Source: Pseudomonas putida
Lineage (GTDB): Bacteria > Pseudomonadota > Gammaproteobacteria > Pseudomonadales > Pseudomonadaceae
Direction of reading: 5' to 3'
Length of the DNA: 64,000 bases
Assembly (NCBI RefSeq): GCF_009883635.2
Contig: NZ_CP026115.2
Location: 2,728,001 to 2,792,000, forward strand
The notes below the pieces were generated by a model. That model did not search any database, was not told where the DNA came from, and saw nothing but the letters and a program-made list of their open reading frames with translations. This document shows, piece after piece, positions 56,237-64,000 of the stretch. How positions within the stretch are numbered: position 1 is the stretch's first letter; each line of letters begins with the position of its first letter. Both the position numbers and the translations under genes were made by a program.

Positions 56237-57541
56237 ATGCGAGTATTGGTACTTGGTAGCGGGGTGATTGGTACCGCCAGTGCCTATTACCTGGCCCGGC
56301 AAGGCTTTGAGGTGACCGTGGTCGACCGCCAGCCGGCAGTGGCCCTGGAAACCAGCTTTGCCAACGCAGGCCAGATCTCGCCCGGCTATGCCTCGCCCTG
56401 GGCCGCCCCTGGCGTGCCGCTGAAAGCCATCAAGTGGCTGCTGGAGCGCCACGCGCCCCTGGCCATCAAGCTGACCGGTGATGTCGACCAGTACCTGTGG
56501 ATGGCGCAAATGCTGCGCAACTGCACCGCCAGCCGCTACGCAGTGAACAAGGAGCGCATGGTGCGTCTGTCCGAGTACAGCCGTGACTGCCTCGACGAAC
56601 TGCGCGCCGAAACCGGTATTGCCTACGAGAACCGTAGCCTGGGTACTACCCAGCTGTTCCGCACCCAGGCCCAGGTTGACGCTGCGGCCAAGGACATCGC
56701 CGTGCTCGAACAGTCCGGCGTGCCTTATGAGCTGCTCGACCGCGATGGCATCGCCCGTGTCGAGCCGGCCCTGGCCGGGGTGAAAGACATCCTCGCCGGC
56801 GCCCTGCGCCTGCCCAACGACCAGACCGGCGACTGCCAGCTGTTCACCACCAAGCTCGCCGAAATGGCGGTGAAGCTGGGGGTGGAGTTCCGCTTTGGCC
56901 AGGACATCCAGCGCCTGGACTTTGCCGGTGACCGCATCAACGGTGTGTGGATCGACGGCAAGCTGGAAACCGCCGACCGCTACGTGCTGGCCCTGGGCAG
57001 CTACTCGCCGCAGATGCTCAAGCCCCTGGGCATCAAGGCTCCGGTGTATCCGCTCAAGGGTTACTCGCTGACCGTGCCGATCACCAATGCTGATATGGCG
57101 CCGACCTCGACCATTCTCGACGAGACCTACAAGGTCGCGATCACCCGTTTCGACAACCGCATCCGCGTTGGCGGCATGGCTGAAATCGCCGGTTTTGACC
57201 TGTCGCTGAACCCGCGTCGACGCGAAACGCTGGAGATGATCGTCAACGACCTTTATCCTCGCGGCGGCGACCTGAGCGAGGCCAGCTTCTGGACCGGCCT
57301 GCGCCCGGCGACCCCGGACGGTACGCCGATCGTGGGTGCCACCGCGTTCCGCAACCTGTTCCTCAACACCGGCCACGGTACGCTGGGCTGGACCATGGCG
57401 TGCGGTTCTGGCCGCTTGCTGGCCGACCTGATTGCGCGCAAGAAGCCGCAGATCAGTGCCGAAGGCCTGGACATCTCCCGGTATGGCAACAGCCCGGAAG
57501 TCGCCAGGCACGGTCAGACTGCGCCGGCCCACCAGCAGTAA
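56237..57541 (+). CDS. dadA: D-amino-acid dehydrogenase, small subunit
   Basis: This FAD enzyme oxidises D-alanine to pyruvate at the inner membrane and passes electrons to the respiratory chain; 434 residues. The FAD motif [20 protein letters not shown] spans residues 3-22; [17 protein letters not shown] near 377 closes the FAD site. It pairs with dadX (alanine racemase), which lies 126 nt downstream behind a REP pair. Confidence 0.95.
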   Translation: MRVLVLGSGVIGTASAYYLARQGFEVTVVDRQPAVALETSFANAGQISPGYASPWAAPGVPLKAIKWLLERHAPLAIKLTGDVDQYLWMAQMLRNCTASRYAVNKERMVRLSEYSRDCLDELRAETGIAYENRSLGTTQLFRTQAQVDAAAKDIAVLEQSGVPYELLDRDGIARVEPALAGVKDILAGALRLPNDQTGDCQLFTTKLAEMAVKLGVEFRFGQDIQRLDFAGDRINGVWIDGKLETADRYVLALGSYSPQMLKPLGIKAPVYPLKGYSLTVPITNADMAPTSTILDETYKVAITRFDNRIRVGGMAEIAGFDLSLNPRRRETLEMIVNDLYPRGGDLSEASFWTGLRPATPDGTPIVGATAFRNLFLNTGHGTLGWTMACGSGRLLADLIARKKPQISAEGLDISRYGNSPEVARHGQTAPAHQQ

Positions 57542-57559
57542 GGTTGCCTGTACCGGCCC

Positions 57560-57624
57560 CTTCGCGGGCAAGCCCGCTCCCACAGATTGCGCGATCTCTG
57601 TGGGAGCGGGCTTGACCCGCGAAG
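57560..57624. repeat. REP pair between dadA and dadX
   Basis: TTCGCGGGCAAGCCCGCTCC... (57560-57586) is inverted at 57597-57624 with a one-base bulge. Its place between cotranscribed genes may lower dadX expression relative to dadA. Confidence 0.85.
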
Positions 57625-57667
57625 AATCCAACACTGATTTCAACCTGAACACCATAAGGCAGCCGCC

Positions 57668-58741
57668 ATGCGTCCCGCCCGCGCCCTGATCGACCTGCAA
57701 GCCCTCCGCCACAACTACCGCCTGGCCCGTGAACTGTCCGGTGCCAAGGCCCTCGCCGTGGTCAAGGCCGATGCCTACGGCCACGGTGCCGTGCGTTGCG
57801 CCCTGGCCCTGGAGCCCGAAGCCGATGGCTTTGCCGTGGCCTGCATCGAAGAAGCGCTGGAGTTGCGCGCCGCCGGCATCAAGGGCCCGGTACTGCTGCT
57901 CGAAGGTTTCTTCGAAGCCAGCGAGCTGGCGCTGATCGCCGAGCACGACCTGTGGTGCGTGGTGCATTCGCTGTGGCAGCTCGAAGCCCTCGAGCAGACC
58001 CAGGTGCACAAGCCGTTGACTATCTGGCTCAAGCTCGACAGCGGCATGCACCGCGTCGGCCTGCACCCCAAGGACTACCACGACGCCTACCAGCGCTTGC
58101 TGGCCAGCGGCAAGGTTTCGCGCATCGTGCTGATGAGCCACTTTGCCCGCGCCGACGAGCCGGAGGCCGACGCCACCGAGCTGCAGATCGCCGTGTTCAA
58201 CGCCGCCCGTGAAGGCCTGGCTGCCGAATGCAGCCTGCGCAATTCGCCCGGAGTATTGGCCTGGCCGCAGGCCCCGAGCGACTGGGTGCGCCCAGGCATC
58301 ATGCTGTATGGCGCCAGCCCCTTCGAAGCCGACCAGCCCCAGGCAGCGCGCCTGCAGCCGGTGATGACCCTGCAGTCGCGGGTCATCAGCGTGCGCGAGC
58401 TGCCTACCGGTGAACCGGTGGGCTACGGCGCCAAGTTCGTCAGCCCGCGCCCGACCCGTGTCGGTGTGGTCGCCATGGGCTACGCCGACGGCTACCCACG
58501 CCATGCGCCCACCGGCACGCCGGTGATGGTTGCCGGCAAGCGCAGCCAGCTGATCGGCCGTGTGTCGATGGACATGCTCTGCATCGACCTCACCGATGTG
58601 CCCGAGGCCACCGTCGGCAGCCCGGTCGAGCTGTGGGGCAAGCAGGTGCTGGCCAGTGATGTGGCGATGCAGGCCGGGAGCATTCCCTACCAGATCTTCT
58701 GCAACCTGAAACGCGTGCCGCTGGACTATTACGGCGAATAA
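57668..58741 (+). CDS. dadX: Alanine racemase, catabolic
   Basis: DadX interconverts L- and D-alanine with PLP; 357 residues. The PLP lysine is K33 ([11 protein letters not shown]), and the second catalytic Tyr lies in GYGAKFVS near 253. [11 protein letters not shown] near 300 is typical. It feeds D-alanine to DadA. The ATG follows AAGG. Confidence 0.94.
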   Translation: MRPARALIDLQALRHNYRLARELSGAKALAVVKADAYGHGAVRCALALEPEADGFAVACIEEALELRAAGIKGPVLLLEGFFEASELALIAEHDLWCVVHSLWQLEALEQTQVHKPLTIWLKLDSGMHRVGLHPKDYHDAYQRLLASGKVSRIVLMSHFARADEPEADATELQIAVFNAAREGLAAECSLRNSPGVLAWPQAPSDWVRPGIMLYGASPFEADQPQAARLQPVMTLQSRVISVRELPTGEPVGYGAKFVSPRPTRVGVVAMGYADGYPRHAPTGTPVMVAGKRSQLIGRVSMDMLCIDLTDVPEATVGSPVELWGKQVLASDVAMQAGSIPYQIFCNLKRVPLDYYGE

Positions 58742-58784
58742 GGCGCCGAAGCGGACAGCTTGAGGGGCGGTGTGTTGTAAATAC

Positions 58785-58811
58785 TGAACGGCATTGCCAT
58801 GATATCGTTCA
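58785..58811. promoter_or_regulatory. Inverted repeat upstream of the PauR-like gene (operator candidate)
   Basis: TGAACG (58785-58790) and CGTTCA (58806-58811) are separated by 15 nt, spanning the likely promoter region; autoregulation is likely if it is bound. Confidence 0.45.
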
Positions 58812-58851
58812 CATTCACCCCGCCATCTCACCGTTTCAGGAGGCTCCAGCT

Positions 58852-59400
58852 TTGGACGTCGGCGAACGACTGCAAGCCATCCGCAAGCTCAAGGGCCTGT
58901 CCCAGCGGGAACTCGCCAAGCGAGCGGGGGTGACCAACAGCACCATCTCGATGATCGAGAAGAACAGCGTCAGCCCTTCGATCAGCTCGCTGCGCAAGGT
59001 CCTCAGCGGCATTCCCATGTCGATGGTCGAGTTCTTTTCGGTCGAGCTGGAGGCCGAAAGCCCCGCGCAGATTGTCTACAAGGCCCACGAGCTGATCGAC
59101 ATCTCCGACGGTGCGGTGACCATGAAGTTGGTGGGCAAGTCGCACCCCAACCGCGCCATCGCCTTCCTGACCGAGGTCTACCCGCCGGGTGCCGATACCG
59201 GTGCCGAGATGCTCACTCACGATGGTGAAGAAACCGGCATCCTGCTCGAAGGCAAGCTTGAGCTGGTGGTGGGCAACGAGATCTTCATCCTTGAGGCGGG
59301 CGACAGCTACTACTTTGAAAGCACCCGTCCGCACCGTTTCCGCAACCCGTTCGACGCGCCTGCGCGGCTGATCAGCGCGGCGACACCGTCGAACTTTTGA
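58852..59400 (+). CDS. pauR: XRE-cupin regulator, probable PauR/PuuR
   Basis: The protein has 182 residues. An XRE-type HTH at 5-60 (LKGLSQRELAKRAGVTNSTI) is followed by a cupin domain at about 105-180 (HDGEETGILLEGKLELVVGN). The homologue in this place in P. aeruginosa represses polyamine gamma-glutamylation genes and is relieved by putrescine or cadaverine. Several pathway genes are within 30 kb (ligase, amidotransferase, oxidase, kauB). The start is TTG, with AGGAGG 8 nt before it. Confidence 0.86.
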   Translation: MDVGERLQAIRKLKGLSQRELAKRAGVTNSTISMIEKNSVSPSISSLRKVLSGIPMSMVEFFSVELEAESPAQIVYKAHELIDISDGAVTMKLVGKSHPNRAIAFLTEVYPPGADTGAEMLTHDGEETGILLEGKLELVVGNEIFILEAGDSYYFESTRPHRFRNPFDAPARLISAATPSNF

Positions 59401-59536
59401 TCCAGCGCAGTGCATTGCTTCGGCAATACCCCTTTCCTCAGTAGGGTCGTTTCACGCTTTCCGGGTTCCCGCTATACTTTTCAACGCTCGCGTTACCGTG
59501 GCCGCGGGCGTGATTAGCCACCATGAGGGTGTTCGC

Positions 59537-59959
59537 GTGAACCAAATCAAGAAGATGCTGGCCGTACCAGCAGCCGTATTCGCCCTTTGGGCAATGAGCG
59601 CAACCGCAGCGACCAACGACGAGCTCGCCAAACGCCTTGAGCCGGTGGGCCAGGTGTGTGTGCAGGGCCAGGAATGCAAGGGCATGGAAGTGGCTGCCGC
59701 AGCAGGGGGCGGCGGGGCCAAGACGCCGGATGATGTGATTGCCAAGCACTGCAACGCCTGCCACGGCACCGGCTTGCTGGGGGCGCCGAAGATTGGCGAT
59801 ACCGCTGCCTGGAAGAAACGCGCGGATGAACAAGGTGGCGTAGACGGGATTCTGGCCAAGGCGATTACCGGCGTGAATGCCATGCCGCCCAAGGGCACCT
59901 GCGCCGACTGCTCGGATGACGATCTGAAAGGGGCCATCAAGAAGATGTCCGGGCTCTGA
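59537..59959 (+). CDS. cycB: Cytochrome c5-family monoheme protein
   Basis: The protein has 140 residues from the GTG at 59537, with GAGGG 7 nt ahead. The signal peptide is VNQIKKMLAVPAAVFALWAM...ATAA. One heme site CNACH is near 72, with the axial Met in NAMPPKG near 115. An extra C-x-x-C (CADC) near 119-122 marks c5 proteins and lacks the heme His. It carries electrons in the periplasm. Confidence 0.88.
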   Translation: MNQIKKMLAVPAAVFALWAMSATAATNDELAKRLEPVGQVCVQGQECKGMEVAAAAGGGGAKTPDDVIAKHCNACHGTGLLGAPKIGDTAAWKKRADEQGGVDGILAKAITGVNAMPPKGTCADCSDDDLKGAIKKMSGL

Positions 59960-59977
59960 GCCACAGATTAATTGCAC

Positions 59978-60011
59978 AAGGCCCGCCTTCTTCGGCGGGC
60001 TTTGTATTTGT
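59978..60011 (+). terminator. Terminator of cycB
   Basis: AAGGCCCGCC and GGCGGGCTTTG around a TTCTTC loop, then TATTTG. Confidence 0.8.
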
Positions 60012-60024
60012 GTAGTCTGTGCCT

Positions 60025-60100
60025 GCCCTTTCGCGGGGCAAGCCCGCTCCTACAGGTACGTCGAAATCCTTGTAGGAGCGGGCTTGCCCCGCGAAAGGGC
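60025..60100. repeat. REP pair, GTAGG-head family
   Basis: A perfect 30-bp inverted repeat, 60025-60054 and 60071-60100 (GCCCTTTCGCGGGGCAAGCC outward), with a 16-nt loop. Confidence 0.9.
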
Positions 60101-60168
60101 CGGCACAGGCAACCAACCCACTAGAGCCATGTCCAATCCCTGACCCATGGAAGATTCAGGAGGCCACG

Positions 60169-62025
60169 ATGCACCTTTGCTCCATCGACCAGGCCGTCGA
60201 GCAGGTCCTCTCCCGCCTGCCAGCCCATATCCACATGGGCCTGCCGCTGGGCCTGGGCAAGCCCAACGCCTTCGTCAACGCGCTGTACGCCCGCGTGCGC
60301 GAATTACCGGAGCGGAGCCTGACAATCTACACGGCGTTATCCCTGGGGCGGCCACCCTTGGGCGACGGCCTGCAAAGGCGCTTCCTTGAGCCCTTCGTCG
60401 AACGCGTATTCGCCGATTACGAAGAACTCACTTACCTCGCCGACCTGCGCAACGACAACCTGCCACCGAACATCCGCGTCGAGCAGTTCTTCATGCAACC
60501 CGGCAGCCTGCTGCACAGCGAGACCGCCCAGCAGGACTACATCAGCAGCAACTACAGCCACGCCGCGCGCGACATCAACGCCAAGGGACTGAACCTGGTG
60601 GCCCAGCTGGTCGCTGCCACGCCGGAGAAGCCCGTCCACCTGAGCCTGGCCTGCAACCCCGACATCACCCTCGACCTGCAGCCGATGATCGCCAAGCGGC
60701 GTGCGGCAGGTGAAACCATCCTCATGCTCGGCCAGGTGCATACCGAATTGCCCTACATGCCGGGCGATGCCGAACTGCCAATCGACGCGTTCGACCTGTT
60801 GATCGACGAAGCGGAGCAGCGCCGGCTGTTCTCTACCCCGAACATGCCGGTTACCACCCAGGACCACTGCATTGGCTTGCACGCAAGTTCGCTGGTGCGC
60901 GACGGCGGCACCCTGCAAATTGGCATCGGCGCCATGGGGGATGCGCTGGCGGCCGCGTTGCTTGCCCGTCAAGGTGACAACGAAGGGTATCGCGCCTTGC
61001 TCGGCGAACTGGATGTCGGCCCGTGGCAAGCGCTGATCGAGCGGGAAGGGGGGGTGGATGCCTTCGCTCAGGGCCTGTACGGGTGCAGCGAAATGTTCGT
61101 CAACGGCCTGCTGGCGCTGGCCGAGGCCGGTGTGGTGCGGCGCCCGGCAGACGAGCAGGGCGTGCTGGCGCATGGTGGATTCTTCCTCGGCCCGCAGGCG
61201 TTCTACCAGCGTCTGCGCGAGATGCCGCTGGAGCAGCGCGCCCGGTTCGCCATGACCCGCATCAGCTTCATCAACGAACTGTACGGCCAGGAAGACCTCA
61301 AGCGCCGCCAGCGCCGCGATGCGCGCTTCGTCAACACGGTGTTCGGCATGACCCTGCTCGGCGCCGGGGTGGCCGACCAGCTGGAGGACGGGCGCGTACT
61401 CAGCGGGGTCGGCGGGCAATACAACTTCGTTGCCCAGGGCCATGCACTGGAAGGAGGGCGCTCGATCCTGCTGCTGCGCAGCTGGCGCGAGTCGGGCGGT
61501 GAGGTGACATCCAACCTGTTCTGGCAATACGGCCACTGCACCATTCCGCGGCACCTGCGCGATATCGTGGTGACCGAGTACGGCATTGCCGATTTGCGTG
61601 GGCAGACCGACAGCGAGGTGATTGCGCGGCTGCTGGCGGTGAGCGATTCGCGGTTCCAGGACGAGTTGATGGAGCAGGCCAAGCGTGCTGGCAAGCTGGC
61701 CAGGGACTTTCAGCTGGATGCGCGGTTTACTGACAATACGCCTGAGCGGCTGGAAGCGATCAAGGTGCGGCATGCGCGACTGTTCCCCGAGTATCCGCTA
61801 GGCACGGATTTCACGGCAGAAGAGCGGGACTTGTTGCGGGCGCTGAACTGGTTGAAGAGCAAGTTCAAGTTGAGCGAAGTGCTGGAGCTGGGCAAGGCGG
61901 CACTGGAGGCGCCGGGGCCGGAAGGGTATGAGGCGCACCTGGCGCGGATGCAGCTGGAGCGGCCGCAGGGGTTGAAGGAAGAACTGTATCAGCGGTTGTT
62001 GCTGGCGGGGTTGGCGGCGACTTGA
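60169..62025 (+). CDS. Acetyl-CoA hydrolase/transferase-family protein, long form
   Basis: The protein has 618 residues, longer than the usual 500 of bacterial acetyl-CoA hydrolases. LPAHIHMGLPLGLGKPNAFV (20-39) and GGTLQIGIGAMGDALAAALL near 246-265, then NTVFGMTLLGAGVADQLEDG and GGQYNFVAQGHALEGGRSIL near 420, belong to the CoA-transferase family. VTEYGIADLRGQTDSEVI near 468 carries the usual C-terminal mark. The substrate acyl-CoA is not certain. CAGGAGG precedes the ATG. Confidence 0.8.
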   Translation: MHLCSIDQAVEQVLSRLPAHIHMGLPLGLGKPNAFVNALYARVRELPERSLTIYTALSLGRPPLGDGLQRRFLEPFVERVFADYEELTYLADLRNDNLPPNIRVEQFFMQPGSLLHSETAQQDYISSNYSHAARDINAKGLNLVAQLVAATPEKPVHLSLACNPDITLDLQPMIAKRRAAGETILMLGQVHTELPYMPGDAELPIDAFDLLIDEAEQRRLFSTPNMPVTTQDHCIGLHASSLVRDGGTLQIGIGAMGDALAAALLARQGDNEGYRALLGELDVGPWQALIEREGGVDAFAQGLYGCSEMFVNGLLALAEAGVVRRPADEQGVLAHGGFFLGPQAFYQRLREMPLEQRARFAMTRISFINELYGQEDLKRRQRRDARFVNTVFGMTLLGAGVADQLEDGRVLSGVGGQYNFVAQGHALEGGRSILLLRSWRESGGEVTSNLFWQYGHCTIPRHLRDIVVTEYGIADLRGQTDSEVIARLLAVSDSRFQDELMEQAKRAGKLARDFQLDARFTDNTPERLEAIKVRHARLFPEYPLGTDFTAEERDLLRALNWLKSKFKLSEVLELGKAALEAPGPEGYEAHLARMQLERPQGLKEELYQRLLLAGLAAT

Positions 62026-62033
62026 AGATCGCC

Positions 62034-62135
62034 GGGGCTGCTTTGCAGCCCATCGCGACCTACGGTCGCTCCTACAGGGGATCGCGTTCCTTCGTAGGAG
62101 CGACCGCAGGTCGCGATGGGCCGCAAAGCGGCCCC
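62034..62135. repeat. REP pair, GTAGG-head family with GACC stem
   Basis: A 42-bp arm (62034-62075) is inverted at 62094-62135; compensating changes (CTG/CAG versus CCG/CGG) keep the inner hairpins paired. Confidence 0.85.
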
Positions 62136-62143
62136 AAGGGCCA

Positions 62144-62920
<777 letters not shown>

Positions 62921-62938
62921 TTAAAGAATAAAGGTTGA

Positions 62939-64000
62939 TCAGCGTTTGAGCATCGCCCGGATATCGGCCAGGGCGTTGTTGCCGCGAGCGGCCTTCACCT
63001 CGACCGGCGCGTCGTCCAGGCCTTCCCAGGCCAGGTCGTCCGGTGGCAATTCATCGAGGAACCGGCTCGGCGTGCAGTCGATGATCTCACCGTACTGCTT
63101 GCGCTTGGCGGCGAAGGTGAAGGCCAGGGTCTGGCGCGCGCGGGTGATGCCCACGTAGGCCAGGCGGCGTTCCTCTTCGATGGTGTCGGCTTCGATGCTG
63201 GAGCGGTGGGGGAGGATTTCCTCCTCCATGCCCATGATGAACACGTATGGGAATTCCAGGCCCTTGGAGGCGTGCAGGGTCATCATCTGCACACCTTCGG
63301 CGTTTTCTTCCTCTTCCTGCTGGCGCTCGAGCATGTCGCGCAACACCAGCTTGCCGATGGCGTCCTCGATGGTCATGTCACCCTCTTCGTCCTTTTCTAG
63401 GGTGTTCTTCAGCGCTTCGACCAGGAACCAGACGTTGCTGATGCGGAATTCCGCCGCCTTGTCGCTGGCGGTCTGCTGGCGGATCCAGTTCTCGTAGTCG
63501 ATGTCGCGGATCATCTCGTGCAGCGCGGCAATCGGGTCTTCCAGGGCGACCTTGTGGCGCACGCCGTCGAGCCAATGCTTGAAGCGCTGCAGGCGCTCGG
63601 TGTAGCGGGCGTCCAGGTGCTCACCCAGGCCCAGCTCCTCGCTGGCGGCGTACATCGAGATGCCGCGTTCGGTGGAATAGTTGCCGAGCTTTTCCAGGGT
63701 GGTCGAGCCGATTTCCCGGCGTGGTACGTTGATCACCCGCAGGTAGGCGTTGTCGTCGTCCGGATTCACCAGCAGGCGCAGGTAGGCCATCAGGTCCTTG
63801 ACCTCCTGGCGGCCGAAGAAGCTGTTGCCGCCCGACAGGCGATATGGCACCTGGTGGTGCTGAAGCTTCAGTTCGATCAGCTTGGCCTGGTAGTTGCCGC
63901 GGTAGAGGATGGCGAAGTCGCTGTACGGGCGGTTGGTGCGCAGGTGCAAGGTGAGGATCTCCATGGCCACGCGTTCGGCCTCGGCTTCCTCGTTCTTGCA
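62939..64000 (-). CDS. rep: ATP-dependent DNA helicase Rep (5' end outside window)
   Basis: The C-terminal 353 residues of a superfamily 1A helicase that moves 3' to 5' and clears proteins from replication forks. PYRLSGGNSFFGRQEVKDL, LVNPDDDNAYLRVINVPRRE and the motif V TLHASKGLEF, then motif VI YVGITRARQTL, fit Rep better than UvrD. The frame runs through the window edge without a start; the Walker A and Walker B motifs lie beyond it. Confidence 0.92.
   Translation of the reverse strand, partial: CKNEEAEAERVAMEILTLHLRTNRPYSDFAILYRGNYQAKLIELKLQHHQVPYRLSGGNSFFGRQEVKDLMAYLRLLVNPDDDNAYLRVINVPRREIGSTTLEKLGNYSTERGISMYAASEELGLGEHLDARYTERLQRFKHWLDGVRHKVALEDPIAALHEMIRDIDYENWIRQQTASDKAAEFRISNVWFLVEALKNTLEKDEEGDMTIEDAIGKLVLRDMLERQQEEEENAEGVQMMTLHASKGLEFPYVFIMGMEEEILPHRSSIEADTIEEERRLAYVGITRARQTLAFTFAAKRKQYGEIIDCTPSRFLDELPPDDLAWEGLDDAPVEVKAARGNNALADIRAMLKR

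Noticed and set aside
56198..58831. Minus-strand ORF of 877 residues across dadA and dadX
   Set aside because: It covers two well-recognised genes and a REP pair; its composition is antisense-like.

Overview
The window is a stretch of bacterial chromosome, high in GC, dense with genes and free of phage, IS or CRISPR features. Gene content and order (pst-phoU-phoRB, ubiCA, rubredoxin genes, exbBD-tonB, rpoZ-spoT, gmk, rph-crc-pyrE-argB-algC-dut-coaBC, rpmBG, dadRAX, xpt-rep), a nuclease-dead-looking Crc protein, many REP palindromes with a GTAGG/GTGGG head, and the protein sequences all point to a fluorescent Pseudomonas of the P. putida group. This assignment is from memory of the families and synteny, not from a search.

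Layout. 1-1.4 kb: the 3' part of a gene joining a colicin-immunity-like domain to an S-type pyocin domain, without a nuclease. 1.4-14.2 kb: the phosphate regulon core (pstS, pstCAB, phoU, a receiver protein, an M23-like protein, a CNNM/CorC-type membrane protein, phoR, phoB) with three PhoB promoters of identical geometry. 14.3-18.7 kb: a small secreted repeat protein, ubiA/ubiC, rubredoxin and its reductase, an HU protein, and an SCP2-like protein. 18.7-26.4 kb: an HDOD protein, recG, oxyR, tonB-exbD-exbB and an NAD-binding epimerase-like protein. 26.6-30.2 kb: a lipoprotein, a RidA-family protein, spoT and rpoZ. 30.4-35.3 kb: a LysR regulator facing a polyamine gamma-glutamylation set (glutamine-synthetase-like ligase, class I amidotransferase, APC permease). 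35.3-44.3 kb: gmk, yicC, rph, crc, pyrE, argB, algC, dut, coaBC and radC. 44.4-49.1 kb: a peptide-type ABC binding protein, rpmB-rpmG, two small ORFs and the aldehyde dehydrogenase kauB. 49.2-55.6 kb: an MFS transporter, a phospholipase-D lipoprotein, a MocR regulator facing a DUF1127 gene, a PuuB-like oxidase and a cysteine-cluster protein. 55.6-59.4 kb: dadR, dadA, dadX and a PauR-like regulator. 59.5-64 kb: a cytochrome c5, a CoA-transferase/hydrolase, xpt and the 3' part of rep.

How the genes fit together. Two themes dominate. One is phosphate sensing: transporter, PhoU and the PhoBR pair, all with Pho boxes. The other is amino-acid and polyamine catabolism: ligase, oxidase, aldehyde dehydrogenase and amidotransferase for putrescine-type amines, the D-alanine route (dadAX), and three candidate local regulators (LysR, MocR, PauR-like). 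Crc, the Hfq partner in carbon catabolite repression, is also encoded here.

The least explained items are the immunity-pyocin fusion, the apparently leaderless pstC promoter, the operator-like repeat cluster between the MocR and DUF1127 genes, the structured rpmBG leader and a 145-bp palindrome between xpt and rep. No tRNA or rRNA gene was recognised.
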